A stretch of 64,000 nt of DNA from an uncultured Pelagibacteraceae bacterium. GTDB taxonomy: Bacteria; Pseudomonadota; Alphaproteobacteria; Pelagibacterales; Pelagibacteraceae. Below the pieces are notes generated by a model. That model ran no database searches and was not told the origin of the DNA. It saw nothing but the letters and a program-made list of their open reading frames with translations. The DNA lies in NCBI GenBank assembly GCA_902590465.1, contig CACIWX010000001.1, positions 1 to 64,000 of the forward strand, written 5' to 3'. The position numbers and the translations under genes are program-made. Positions 7,611 to 21,818 of this stretch are shown here, one piece after another. The stretch's first letter is position 1; every line of letters begins with the position of its first letter.

Positions 7611-8561
7611 TTATGCAATTATTCTTAGAGGTTTATTTTTTAAGCACCCCTCAAGATTTTCGATCATTTGTTCGTAAAATTTAGTGTAATTCTCCGCAGT
7701 TACATACCCTATATGGGGTAGTAACAAAGCGTTAGGAAGAAATCTTAGTTTATGATCTTGAGCTAAAGGTTCTTTGTCAAAAACATCTAAGCCAGCCCCT
7801 GCTATTTTTTCATCTTTAAGACACTCAACTAAATCATTTTCGTTAATGATTGGTCCTCTAGAAGTATTGATTAGAAAAGCAGTTTTTTTCATCATGGCTA
7901 ACTCTTTTTTAGTTATTAAATTTTTGTATCTTTCACCTAAAACTAAATGAATTGAGATTATATCTGAATTTTTAAGTAAGTCTTCTTTGGTCATTGGTAA
8001 AACTCCTAACTTATTTGCGTGAGATAAATTTAAATTTTCACTCCAAGCACAAACCTCCATGCCAAAAGCTTTGGCAACTTTAGCTACTTGTGTTCCAATT
8101 TTTCCAAGACCAATTAAGCCTAACATTTTTCCTTTAAGCTCAAAGCCAATAGTTGTTTGCCAATAACCTTGGAACATATTATCTATTTCCTGTTTCATGT
8201 TTCGATAAAGTCCTAGAATTAAAGCCCAAGTGACTTCTGCCGCTGGATTAGAATTAATTTCTGTACCACAAACAATAATATTTTTATTCTTTGTTGTTTC
8301 TAAATCAATCGCTTTATTTCTCATTCCAGAGGTCATAATGTATTTTAATTTAGGCAAGTTTTCTATTAAGGTCTTCGTAATTGGCGTTCTTTCTCTCATG
8401 ATAAATAAGGCTTCGAAATCTTCTAGTTCAACTGCAGCTTCTTTTTCATCTACAAAAGGTTCATTAAAAACTTTAAAATCAAATTTATCTTTATATTTTT
8501 CAGTATCAACAATTTGTTGAAAAGCATTTTGATAATCATCTAAAACTGCAATTTTAATCAT
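7611..8561 (-). CDS. D-isomer-specific 2-hydroxyacid dehydrogenase
   Basis: GLIGLGKIGTQVAKVAKAFGMEV; NTSRGPIINENDLVECL; GLDVFDKEPL. Confidence 0.92.
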   Translation of the reverse strand: MIKIAVLDDYQNAFQQIVDTEKYKDKFDFKVFNEPFVDEKEAAVELEDFEALFIMRERTPITKTLIENLPKLKYIMTSGMRNKAIDLETTKNKNIIVCGTEINSNPAAEVTWALILGLYRNMKQEIDNMFQGYWQTTIGFELKGKMLGLIGLGKIGTQVAKVAKAFGMEVCAWSENLNLSHANKLGVLPMTKEDLLKNSDIISIHLVLGERYKNLITKKELAMMKKTAFLINTSRGPIINENDLVECLKDEKIAGAGLDVFDKEPLAQDHKLRFLPNALLLPHIGYVTAENYTKFYEQMIENLEGCLKNKPLRIIA

Positions 8562-9447
8562 TGATTTTTTTATTTGATAGATAAATACCTGATACTATAA
8601 AAACAGCTCCAGCAAAATGATATAGTTCAAATTTTTCTTTAAAGATTATGATTGCCATGACTGCACTGAATAAAGGCATCAATTGAACAAACATGGTAGA
8701 TCTATTCGGACCAATTATCTGAACACCTTTCTGCCAACAGTAATAAGCAGCAATAGCTGGAAACACAACCACATAAAAAAGAATCAAAAAAAATGCTTTG
8801 TTTAAATTTAGCTCTAGACCAATAGATTTTTCATAAAAAAATTGAGGTATCAAAAAAAGTATCCCAACAGAAACCATTAACTGAATTAAAGTAAACTGTG
8901 AAAATTTAAATTTATGTTTTTTAAGTAAAGCAGTATAAAGTGACCACGTAACTACACAAACTAGCATCCATAAGTCACCTTTGTTAAAACTTAAAGAAAT
9001 AATTTTTTGAATGTCACCGTTGGAAATGATTGATCCAATTCCTATAATTGACAACAACAGTCCAATAATTTGAAAAAAATTTGTTTTATCAATTTTCATT
9101 AAAGACGAAAGCACAATTGTTGCTGCAGGAATAGCAGCTAACATTAGAACTGCGTTTATTACTTGTGTATAATTTAGTGCAAAATAAACAACAGAGTTAA
9201 AAGTGCTTATTGTAATTACTCCCATGAAGCTGATAACAAACCAATTTTTTTTTATATAAGATAAATTGTTGTAAATTTCTTTATATGTAAAAGGTATTAA
9301 TATAAACCAAACTGAAATCCATCTAAGAACATTTAGTGTTAATGGAGGAATTTCAAATAATGTTGCGAACTTTCCAACAATAAAATTACCCGACCAAAAT
9401 AGTGCTGCTAGCACTAGAAATAGATAAGCTAAATAATTTTTTGACAA
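8554..9447 (-). CDS. EamA/DMT-family transporter
   Basis: About 10 TM segments; WSGNFIVGKFA ... duplicated EamA pattern. Confidence 0.88.
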   Translation of the reverse strand: MSKNYLAYLFLVLAALFWSGNFIVGKFATLFEIPPLTLNVLRWISVWFILIPFTYKEIYNNLSYIKKNWFVISFMGVITISTFNSVVYFALNYTQVINAVLMLAAIPAATIVLSSLMKIDKTNFFQIIGLLLSIIGIGSIISNGDIQKIISLSFNKGDLWMLVCVVTWSLYTALLKKHKFKFSQFTLIQLMVSVGILFLIPQFFYEKSIGLELNLNKAFFLILFYVVVFPAIAAYYCWQKGVQIIGPNRSTMFVQLMPLFSAVMAIIIFKEKFELYHFAGAVFIVSGIYLSNKKIND

Positions 9448-9454
9448 AAATTTC

Positions 9455-10714
9455 CTAATTAAATCTTTTTGAGCTGTATGGAGTTAAATCTAGATTTGTT
9501 TTTTCTCCTGCAACTATTTTAGAAATAATCTTGCCTGTAATAGCTCCTAATGTCCAGCCTAAATGCTGATGTCCGAAAGCATAGATAATATTTTTATTTT
9601 TTAAAGATGGGCCTATTATTGGAAGAAAATCAGGAAGTGTGGGCCTAAAACCTAACCACTCATCCTCATGACTACCCAGATCAGGAAGGAGTTCTTTTGC
9701 GCATTTTATAATATATTCAATTCTTTTTTTTGATGGAGGATTTTTTAATCCACCTAATTCAACTGTTCCCACAGCTCTTAAGCCTTGATTCATTGGAGTC
9801 ATTCCAAAACCTCTATCTAAAAAAATTACTGGTCGACTTATAAGGTGGTCCTTGCCTTTAAAATGTACATGATAACCTCTTTCAGTATCTAATGGAATAT
9901 CTTCTCCTAATTGATCAGTTAATAATTTGGAAAATGCCCCAGAAGCTATTACTGTTTTTTCAAATTTATATTCCTCTTTTTCAGTTCTTATAACTGTTTC
10001 ATTAGTGTTTATTTGTTCTGAATTTTTTACACTACTTTGAATAAATTTTCCCCCCAGATTTATAAAAAGTTTGAATATTTTTTTTAGAATACCATGTGGA
10101 TCTCTGGCGTGCATTGCACTTTCATAAATTACGCCTGCATCAAAAACTGGTTGTAAATTTGGCTCTAAATCTAATACTTCTTTTTTTGTCAAAAGTTTTT
10201 GTTTAATCCCCAATTCTTCACGAACTTTTATCTCTAAATTCCTACTTTTAAGATTTTTGTTAGTCCAGACATAAATAATTCCTTTTTTTTCAACTAAACC
10301 TGTAGTGTCTATTTCTTGAAAAATTTCTTCATATGCATCATTTGATAAACTTAATATCTGATGCATAGACTTTGCCGTATGCATCATTGATTTTTGATTA
10401 CAATTTTTGAAATAATGTAAAAACCAATTCAACATTTTAGGAATGTAATTCCATTTTAACGCAAGTGGCCCGTAAGAACTTACTAACATCTTTGGTACAT
10501 CATACAAAACATCTGGACGATTAAATTGTAACACAGCGTAGGGAGAAAAATGTCCAGCATTTCCATAAGAAGCTGCTTTAAAAGCATTAGACATTGGATC
10601 GTGTATATCAAAAATAGTAACGGGAATTCCTTTTTTAATTAATTGAAGACCAGTGCAAACTCCTTGTATGCCAGAGCCAATTATTCCAACAGATTTACAT
10701 TTATAATTTTCCAT
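9455..10714 (-). CDS. FAD-dependent D-amino-acid dehydrogenase-like oxidoreductase (DadA/DAO family)
   Basis: GIIGSGIQGVCTGLQLIKKGIPVTIFD; GFRPTLPDFLPIIGPSLKNKNIIYAFGHQHLGWTLG. Confidence 0.9.
   Translation of the reverse strand: MENYKCKSVGIIGSGIQGVCTGLQLIKKGIPVTIFDIHDPMSNAFKAASYGNAGHFSPYAVLQFNRPDVLYDVPKMLVSSYGPLALKWNYIPKMLNWFLHYFKNCNQKSMMHTAKSMHQILSLSNDAYEEIFQEIDTTGLVEKKGIIYVWTNKNLKSRNLEIKVREELGIKQKLLTKKEVLDLEPNLQPVFDAGVIYESAMHARDPHGILKKIFKLFINLGGKFIQSSVKNSEQINTNETVIRTEKEEYKFEKTVIASGAFSKLLTDQLGEDIPLDTERGYHVHFKGKDHLISRPVIFLDRGFGMTPMNQGLRAVGTVELGGLKNPPSKKRIEYIIKCAKELLPDLGSHEDEWLGFRPTLPDFLPIIGPSLKNKNIIYAFGHQHLGWTLGAITGKIISKIVAGEKTNLDLTPYSSKRFN
10478..10535. repeat. 58-bp direct repeat partner of 1718-1775, inside the DAO-family gene
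   Basis: Identical 58 bp; in frame here as part of VLQFNRPDVLYDVPKMLVS. Confidence 0.97.
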
Positions 10715-10759
10715 CGAAGAATTATATTGTAAAGATCTAAAAATTAGTAGTGCGGTAGA

Positions 10760-11212
10760 TTAGGCAGTAGCTTCTTTATTAACCACGTCTGGTCTTTCTT
10801 CAGTTTGAGACTCTTCCTTCTTTTCTTTTTTCTTAAACAAGAAATCACCTGATAATTTAGATTTTGAGCTATTTGTTTTTTTAATATAACCGTCAATATC
10901 TGCACCATTTTCTGTTCTTAAATTGCTACCAAACTCTATATCGCCTTTTACAGTTCCGGTTGCACCAATTACTATGTTCTGTGCTGAAACTTTACCATCT
11001 AAATGTCCGTGAATTTCTACATCATCTGCTTCTATTGAACCTGTGATAGAGCCTGTATCTCTTATGATTAGCTCTTTTGAATAAACAGGTCCTTTAATTA
11101 AACCAGCAACATCTATTGCTCCTGAGCTATTAATAGTTCCCTCGATGCTTACAGTTTCACTTATAAGTGATCTTTCGGAGTCTTTAATCTTTATTTTCTT
11201 ATCACCAAACAT
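10760..11212 (-). CDS. Bactofilin (polymer-forming cytoskeletal protein)
   Basis: GTINSSGAIDVAGLIKGPVYSKELIIRDTGSITGSIEADDVEIHGHLDGKV beta-helix. Confidence 0.9.
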   Translation of the reverse strand: MFGDKKIKIKDSERSLISETVSIEGTINSSGAIDVAGLIKGPVYSKELIIRDTGSITGSIEADDVEIHGHLDGKVSAQNIVIGATGTVKGDIEFGSNLRTENGADIDGYIKKTNSSKSKLSGDFLFKKKEKKEESQTEERPDVVNKEATA

Positions 11213-11293
11213 AATTATTCTACTAACTAATCATCTATTGATAAAATATACAAGTTTTTATTTTAATAAAATTTGATCATTTTAGGCTTTGAT

Positions 11294-12418
11294 TTAATTG
11301 ACTGGAACGTCTTTATATATCTTGCAAGACATTACTATTCCAAGCCCAAACATGATTGCCATCATTGAGGATCCACCATATGACATAATTGGTAATGGTG
11401 ATCCTACTATAGGTAGTAAACCCAAGACCATCATCATGTTGACTACAACATAAATAAAGAAAGCAGTGGCAAAACTATAACAGTATAATTTGCCGAAATT
11501 ACTTCGAGTCACATTACCTATATTTATTATTCTGGAAATAATTACCGCATATAGAACCAAAATAAATAATGATCCAAAAAAGCCAAATTCTTCTGAGAAA
11601 AGTGTAAAAATAAAGTCAGTATGTTTTTCTGGAAGATAGTCTAGGTAGCTTTGAGACCCATTTAAGAAGCCTTTTCCAAATAATCCTCCCGAGCCAATAG
11701 CAATTTTAGATTGGATAATCTGATATCCAGCTCCAAGTGGATCTCTTTCAGGATTTAGGAAAGTTAAAATTCTTGATTTTTGATAAGGCTTTAAAAATGA
11801 AATGGCTATTGGCAGTAAAGCTAGCATTGCGACTCCAGATATTGTAAAGAACTTTGCTCTTACACCTGCTAACCATGCTACAACCACTCCGCCTGCGGCA
11901 ATTAAAATGGATGTTCCAAGGTCAGGTTGGGTTGCAACTAAGATTACAGGAGCAACGAGAACTGTTATAGGCAGAAGTAAATATCTAAAACTATTAACTC
12001 GTTCTATTGAAATACGATGATAATATTTTGCTAAAAATAAAATTAAAACTATTTTCATTAATTCTGAAGGTTGAAGATTCATAAAATAAAGATCTAACCA
12101 TCGTTTTGATCCTGACGATGTTAATCCAAAATACTTGACTCCAAGTAACAAAATAAATACTCCGATATAAATAAAATAACTTGTTTCATGCCAAAACCTT
12201 ATAGAAATAAACGATACGAAAAAAAACATTCCAAAAAATACAAAAAATCTTAAAATATGACTATTCGTATGATATTTAAATTCTCCGCCGTCTGTTGAGT
12301 ACATTGCAAACATGCTTGTAACTCCTAAAACTAAAATTGAAATTATTAAAATAAAATCCAGAGACAGAATTTTATCTCTAATATTTAGTGAAGATTGAAT
12401 CGATCTAGGTTGTAGCAT
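11294..12418 (-). CDS. rodA: Rod shape-determining SEDS protein RodA
   Basis: SEDS family; MNLQPSELMKI, QPDLGTSIL, GLLPIVGSPLPIMSYGGSSMM. Confidence 0.93.
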   Translation of the reverse strand: MLQPRSIQSSLNIRDKILSLDFILIISILVLGVTSMFAMYSTDGGEFKYHTNSHILRFFVFFGMFFFVSFISIRFWHETSYFIYIGVFILLLGVKYFGLTSSGSKRWLDLYFMNLQPSELMKIVLILFLAKYYHRISIERVNSFRYLLLPITVLVAPVILVATQPDLGTSILIAAGGVVVAWLAGVRAKFFTISGVAMLALLPIAISFLKPYQKSRILTFLNPERDPLGAGYQIIQSKIAIGSGGLFGKGFLNGSQSYLDYLPEKHTDFIFTLFSEEFGFFGSLFILVLYAVIISRIINIGNVTRSNFGKLYCYSFATAFFIYVVVNMMMVLGLLPIVGSPLPIMSYGGSSMMAIMFGLGIVMSCKIYKDVPVN

Positions 12419-14353
12419 TATACTGTCTTCCCAATTTGATTGTTAACACTTCTTCTCAACTCATGTCTTTCAAGAACTTTTTTAATCACTTTCTTTGCAA
12501 TTGGTGCTGCAGCTTTACCGCCTGAACCACCATGCTCTACTAAAACACTGATTGCATATTGGGGATTTTTTGTAGGGAGCAAATGCTACAAATAGTGCAT
12601 GGTCTCTATCTTTGTAAGGTAAACTCTCTTGTTTTACTTCAGCTTCTCGTTGTGCTTCTGTAAATCTTTTTATCTGTGATGAACCAGTTTTTCCGGCAAA
12701 GGTAAATTTTGGGTCTTCTAATCTGTGTCTATAAGAGGTTCCGCCAGGCTCGTTTGATGAAGAAAACATAGCATCTTTAATTAAATTAATATGTTCTTGA
12801 TTTTTAAATAAAGGTTTTAAGTCAAAATTTGATACCAGTAAATCTGTAGGAAGAGGTTCGTTTGGATTTTCATTTTTATGTTTTAAATAATTTCGTAAGT
12901 TGTCGTTATTTCCGTCAACCACTATTCTTGGCTTTATTTCAAAACCTCCGTTGGCTATTTGGGCAGTCATTAAACATAACTGTAAAGGTGTGCTTTGAAA
13001 ATACCCTTGACCAATTCCTGAGTGAAGAGTTTCACCTAAGTACCAATTCTGTCCAATAAATTTTTTCTTCCATTTTGTATTTGGAACTACTCCTGATCTT
13101 TCTTCAATAAAATCGTCTAAGACTTTTTTTCCTAAGCCAAATCGCTTTGCAGTTTCTGATAATCGATCAACGCCAAGCTTTCTAGCAACTTCATAAAAAT
13201 AAACATCGCAAGATCTCTGAATTCCCTTTCTTAGATTTACAATCCCGTGTCCATCTTTTTCCCAACAATGAAATTTTTCCCCATATAGTTCTATTTTTCC
13301 TTTACATCTAAAAGTATCTAAAGGCCTGATAATTTTATTTTCTAAAGCACTTAAAGCCACTAAAGTTTTAATCGTAGATCCAGGAGGATATAATCCTGAT
13401 AATGCTTTGTTCGCTAGGGGCTTCTTATCGTTTTTTATTAAACTATTCCAATAGTCCTTATCTACTCCATGAACAAATTCATTAGGCTCAAACGTTGGAG
13501 AGGAGACTAAAGATACGATATCTCCATTATATACATCCATCACACAAACTGCGGCTGCTTTATCTTTTAAAAGTTCGTTAGTATATTTTTGTACTTCGTA
13601 ATCTAAAGTTGTTTTAAAACTTTTTCCAGCCTGACCTTCATCAATCTTTATTTCTCTTATCCTTTTTCCAAAAGCATTAACCTCATACCTTTGATAACCA
13701 ACTTTACCAATTATCTGTTCATCAAGTTTTCTTTCTAGACCAGTTTTACCAATTGCCATACCTGGAACAGCTAACTCCTTAAGGTATTCTTTTGTTTGTA
13801 AATCTTTAGCACTTATTTGAGATACATAACCTAAAATATGAGCTGAGGAATTATCAGGATAAGTTCTTGCAACTGATACAATTGGTTCGACACCTTCAAG
13901 TTCATGTAAAAATAGATTTATTCTTGAAAAATCAGACCAATCTAAATTTTCAGAAACTATTACTGGCTCCCAAGGTTTTTGTTTTTTTATCACTCTTTTT
14001 AAATATGAAACTTTTCGATCGGTAATATTTAAAATTGCTTTTAATCTTACAAATAAATTATCTAGATCTTTAGAGTTTTCTGGAACTAAATGTAATTGGT
14101 AGAGAGGTTCACTAGATGCAATTTTTGTATCAAAGAAATCTTTTATTGCTCCTCTTTCGGGCGCTAACTTCCATTCTCTAAATCTATTCTTGTCTGACAA
14201 AGATTTATATTTTGTAGCTTGATTAATTTGTAATGAAATAAGCCTGCCAACTAAACCAACCATTACAACTACTTTTGCAGTTGTGATCAAAAACATTCTT
14301 CTGTTTATTAATTTTGATTTTATTACTGTATTGCCAGATCCGAGACTAAGCAT
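12418..14353 (-). CDS. mrdA: Penicillin-binding protein 2; ORF track ends at 12515 because of a frameshift at an A6 run (12566-12571)
   Basis: LYPPGSTIKTL, SGIGQGYFQSTPLQL, AGKTGSSQ; removing one A continues KNPQYAISVLVEHGGSGGKAAAPIAKKVIKKVLERHELRRSVNNQIGKTV* with the stop overlapping the rodA ATG. Confidence 0.9.
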
Positions 14354-14858
14354 CTTGATTACCTAAAAAACTAATTTGATAAATATTGAATAAAAGCCAA
14401 AACACAGGAAATAAAAATAATGTGAAGAAAGTATTATAACCAATTTTTGCATATGAAGTTACAACCTCTGAAAAATTATTTAACAATGAGAAGAAAAGTA
14501 AATTAGTCAATATTAAAGCAATAAAAAATGTAAACCAGTCAGATGCTATTGTAGTGTTAACACTTTTATTTCGAACGTAATTACCTACAAAACATGCAAC
14601 AAGATAAGATAATGAGCTAATGCCTAGAGGAAATCCCATAACTACATCATTGATAAGTCCTGCGAAAAAAATATGTTCCGTTCCCATTAAACTAGGACGT
14701 TTAATTATCCAAAAATAAATTATTATAATTTGTGAATTTAAAGAAAAAACTTCAAATAATTTTTCTAGATTTGTGTCAACTTCACTAATTGATAAGTAAT
14801 ATAATAAAATTAGAGGGCCTGACGCAAATATTCTGTTTATTAAATTTCTTCTAATCAT
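14346..14858 (-). CDS. mreD: MreD
   Basis: Multi-TM protein between mreC and mrdA; MGFPLGISSLSYLVACF. Confidence 0.8.
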   Translation of the reverse strand: MIRRNLINRIFASGPLILLYYLSISEVDTNLEKLFEVFSLNSQIIIIYFWIIKRPSLMGTEHIFFAGLINDVVMGFPLGISSLSYLVACFVGNYVRNKSVNTTIASDWFTFFIALILTNLLFFSLLNNFSEVVTSYAKIGYNTFFTLFLFPVFWLLFNIYQISFLGNQDA

Positions 14859-15703
14859 TAAAAAACTTCCTTTTTTGGTTTAATTAAATTTACCGTTACA
14901 AAGGATAATTGATTAGGGTCCACGAATAATTTAACTTCCCCATTTGCTTTTGTTTTTCCTATTGGTGTACCTGCGTTGAAAATTCCATCTTTACCAGAAG
15001 CAAATACAGTTATGTCTTCAACAAACTCATAATCTTCTGGTAGGTAAGATAACGTTGGCATACGTGTTCCCCCTCCAGTTAATATTGCTTGGGTGCTTTT
15101 TTCATCAAATGTAACTGGAATTCTGCTGTTTAAGTCATTGAGCAATAATACCCTTGATGATAAATAATTAGTTTCAACTATACGTCCGATTAAATATTTA
15201 TTTTGAGTAACAGGCATTCCTTTTATGATACCCTCTTTGCTTCCTTTGTTTATAATTATAGATTTTAGAAATGGACTATTACGATCAACTAAAACTTTGG
15301 CTAGTACAATATTCGAAACACTTTGCACATCCTCTGTATCTAATACTTTTTTTAAATTTTTATTTTCATTAGCAATATACTCTAAATTAAGATCTAGTGC
15401 TTTATAACGCTCTATAACTTGTTTTAATTTTTCATTTTCTTTTTTTAAATTAAAATGATTAGCTATGCCCTGATTTATATTAGGAAATAATCTAGTTGGA
15501 GCTGATACTAAATAAGTTACTCTATAGACTACATCATTAATGAAACTTCTTGCAGTTTTTACTGCTGTAAAACCATAGACATCTAAAAAGAAAATTATTA
15601 ACGCAACAATTATAAGAGATAAAATAGAAAATTTTTGGGATGCCCCTCTTTGTAAAAGAGCTGAACGAAAGGCTATACTAAAATCATCTCTGCTAACTGA
15701 CAT
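14858..15703 (-). CDS. mreC: MreC
   Basis: N-terminal TM, coiled coil, IINKGSKEGIIKGMPVTQNKYLIGRIVE. Confidence 0.92.
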   Translation of the reverse strand: MSVSRDDFSIAFRSALLQRGASQKFSILSLIIVALIIFFLDVYGFTAVKTARSFINDVVYRVTYLVSAPTRLFPNINQGIANHFNLKKENEKLKQVIERYKALDLNLEYIANENKNLKKVLDTEDVQSVSNIVLAKVLVDRNSPFLKSIIINKGSKEGIIKGMPVTQNKYLIGRIVETNYLSSRVLLLNDLNSRIPVTFDEKSTQAILTGGGTRMPTLSYLPEDYEFVEDITVFASGKDGIFNAGTPIGKTKANGEVKLFVDPNQLSFVTVNLIKPKKEVF

Positions 15704-15721
15704 TTTTTCGGTAAAAACAAA

Positions 15722-18327
<2,606 letters not shown>

Positions 18328-18430
18328 ACTTAAAACTTTTGTTAATTCAAAAGCTTCTCATAATACAATCAAAGATAGAATTTGCAAATTATTATGTATT
18401 CAATAGGAGCTATTAAAGAGTCAGATTGGG

Positions 18431-19453
<1,023 letters not shown>

Positions 19454-19460
19454 TTAACTC

Positions 19461-20012
19461 CTATTGTGTAAAAACTTCTTCACCTTTTGTCATTGCAACT
19501 GCGCCCGTTCTAGAAACACTTATAAGTCCCAGAGGCTTTAAGCTTACAACTAATTTATCAATTTCTCTTCTTAAAGCAGTTACTTGAATAACAAAAGACT
19601 TTTTTGTTTTATCCAAAATTAATCCGTCATGTTTTTTACATAATTTCTTCGCTTTATCCAGTTTTTTTGTAGCTCCAACCACTTTAAGTAAAGCAAGTTC
19701 CTTAAATAAAATTTTAGGATCATTCCTAGAAAAATCTGCTACTTTATGAACTGGAATTAATTTTCCAAGCTGTAATTTGATCTGCTGAATAACCTCAGGA
19801 GTTCCTTTAGTAACTATTGTAATTCTTGATAAGTGTTTTTTTTTATCTATTTCAGCCACTGCTAGAGACTCAATGTTATAACCTCTTCCAGAAAATAATC
19901 CTATAACTCTTGCTAAAACGCCCGCTTCATTATCTACCCATACAACAATTATATGATGGTCCTCTTTTCCAAATTTTGTAGGTTGGCTGTATGCTGATTT
20001 TGGTTTAGGCAT
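19461..20012 (-). CDS. ilvH: Acetolactate synthase small subunit
   Basis: ACT domain; VDNEAGVLARVIGLFSGRGYNIESLAV. Confidence 0.95.
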   Translation of the reverse strand: MPKPKSAYSQPTKFGKEDHHIIVVWVDNEAGVLARVIGLFSGRGYNIESLAVAEIDKKKHLSRITIVTKGTPEVIQQIKLQLGKLIPVHKVADFSRNDPKILFKELALLKVVGATKKLDKAKKLCKKHDGLILDKTKKSFVIQVTALRREIDKLVVSLKPLGLISVSRTGAVAMTKGEEVFTQ

Positions 20013-21781
20013 TAAACTAAAGTTTTTCCTTCATCTGAAACTTCTTCTTTTTCATCTTCAGGTCCAAGAAGCATTTGATTATGGGGTTTCCCAGAAGGTA
20101 TCATCGGATAACAGTTTTCTACTTTATCAACTACACAATCAAAAATAACGGGTTTATCCGTATTAATCATTTCTTTAATCTTTTCGTCTAGTTCATCAGG
20201 AGTTTTTGCTCTTATCCCTACAGCACCATAAGCTTCGGCTAACTTAACAAAATCTGGTAAAGCTTCTGTGTAACTTTCAGAATAATTTTTATCGTGCAAC
20301 AATTCTTGCCATTGTCGTACCATTCCCATGTATTCATTATTTAAAATAAAAATCTTAACTGGTAATCTATATTGTATTGCGGTCGACATTTCTTGAATAT
20401 TCATTAATATCGAAGCTTCACCAGCTATATCTACTACTAGCTTTTTAGGATGAGCAATTTGAACACCGATAGCTGCAGGTAAACCATATCCCATAGTACC
20501 TAGACCTCCAGAAGTCATCCATCTGTTAGGTTTATTAAACTTATAATGTTGCGCAGCCCACATCTGGTGTTGTCCAACTTCTGTAGTAATAAAAGTGTCT
20601 TGGTGTTTTGTTAATTCATATAATCTTTGTACAGCATGCTGCGGTTTAATAGTTTCCTTGCTATTGATAAAATTTAAAGATTTTTTTTCTCTCCATTTAT
20701 CAATTTGGCTCCACCACTTGGCAGTTTTTTGTTTATTCGACTCAATAAAATTTTTATTTCTTTCTTTAAATCTTTTTATAACTGCTTGTAATAATTCTGT
20801 GACATCACTTGTAATAGCTAGATCAACTTTTACATTTTTTCCAATTGAGGATGGATCTATATCAATATGAATTTTTTTTGATTTTGGAGAAAACTCGTCA
20901 ATTTTTCCTGTTATTCTGTCATCAAATCTTGCTCCAATATTAATCATTAAGTCGCAATCATGCATAGCATTATTAGCTTCATAAGTACCATGCATGCCAA
21001 GCATTCCTAAAAACTGAGGATCTTCTCCCGGAAAAGCTCCCAATCCTTGTAAGGTAGAAGTAATAGGAAAACCAGTTAATGAAACTAGTTCTCTTAAAAA
21101 TTCACTCGCTTTTGGACCTGAATTAATTACTCCTCCACCTGTATAAAAAATAGGTTTAGAAGATTTTTTTATCATCTCAATAAATTTATCAACGTCTTTT
21201 AAATTTATTTTATTAGTTAGAGTGCCATTTAATTTTTTTTCTAATTTATTTTTACTTACTTTATAAATACCTTTGTTAAATTGAATATCTTTAGGAATAT
21301 CTACTAAAACTGGTCCTGGTCGACCTGTTGTAGCAATTTTAAAAGCTTGGTTCATGATATCAGTTAAGTCATTTACATCTTTCACTAGCCAATTATGCTT
21401 TGTGCACGGTCGTGTTATTCCCGTTGTGTCACATTCTTGAAATGCATCAGTTCCAATTAAATGTGTTGGTACTTGTCCTGAAATACAAACTACAGGAATT
21501 GAGTCCATATAAGCATCTGTTAACGCAGTAACAGCATTCGTTGCTCCTGGTCCTGATGTAACTAATAAGACTCCAGGCTTACCACTGGATCTAGCGTAAC
21601 CTTCTGCAGCGTGACCCGCTCCTTGTTCATGTCTTGCTAAAATATGTTTTATAGTTTTATGATTTTTTAATTCATCATAAATAGGAAGCACAGCACCTCC
21701 AGGATAACCAAAAATATATTCTACTTTTTGGTCCTCTAATGCTTTGAATACTATTTCCGCTCCACTTAATAATTTCGGCAT
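20012..21781 (-). CDS. ilvB: Acetolactate synthase large subunit
   Basis: YIFGYPGGAVLPIYDEL; ARHEQGAGHAAEGYARSSGKPGVLLVTSGPGATN. Confidence 0.96.
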   Translation of the reverse strand: MPKLLSGAEIVFKALEDQKVEYIFGYPGGAVLPIYDELKNHKTIKHILARHEQGAGHAAEGYARSSGKPGVLLVTSGPGATNAVTALTDAYMDSIPVVCISGQVPTHLIGTDAFQECDTTGITRPCTKHNWLVKDVNDLTDIMNQAFKIATTGRPGPVLVDIPKDIQFNKGIYKVSKNKLEKKLNGTLTNKINLKDVDKFIEMIKKSSKPIFYTGGGVINSGPKASEFLRELVSLTGFPITSTLQGLGAFPGEDPQFLGMLGMHGTYEANNAMHDCDLMINIGARFDDRITGKIDEFSPKSKKIHIDIDPSSIGKNVKVDLAITSDVTELLQAVIKRFKERNKNFIESNKQKTAKWWSQIDKWREKKSLNFINSKETIKPQHAVQRLYELTKHQDTFITTEVGQHQMWAAQHYKFNKPNRWMTSGGLGTMGYGLPAAIGVQIAHPKKLVVDIAGEASILMNIQEMSTAIQYRLPVKIFILNNEYMGMVRQWQELLHDKNYSESYTEALPDFVKLAEAYGAVGIRAKTPDELDEKIKEMINTDKPVIFDCVVDKVENCYPMIPSGKPHNQMLLGPEDEKEEVSDEGKTLV

Positions 21782-21818
21782 TCATACAATCTAGCCTAGA
21801 AATGCCAACCGTCAAGTT

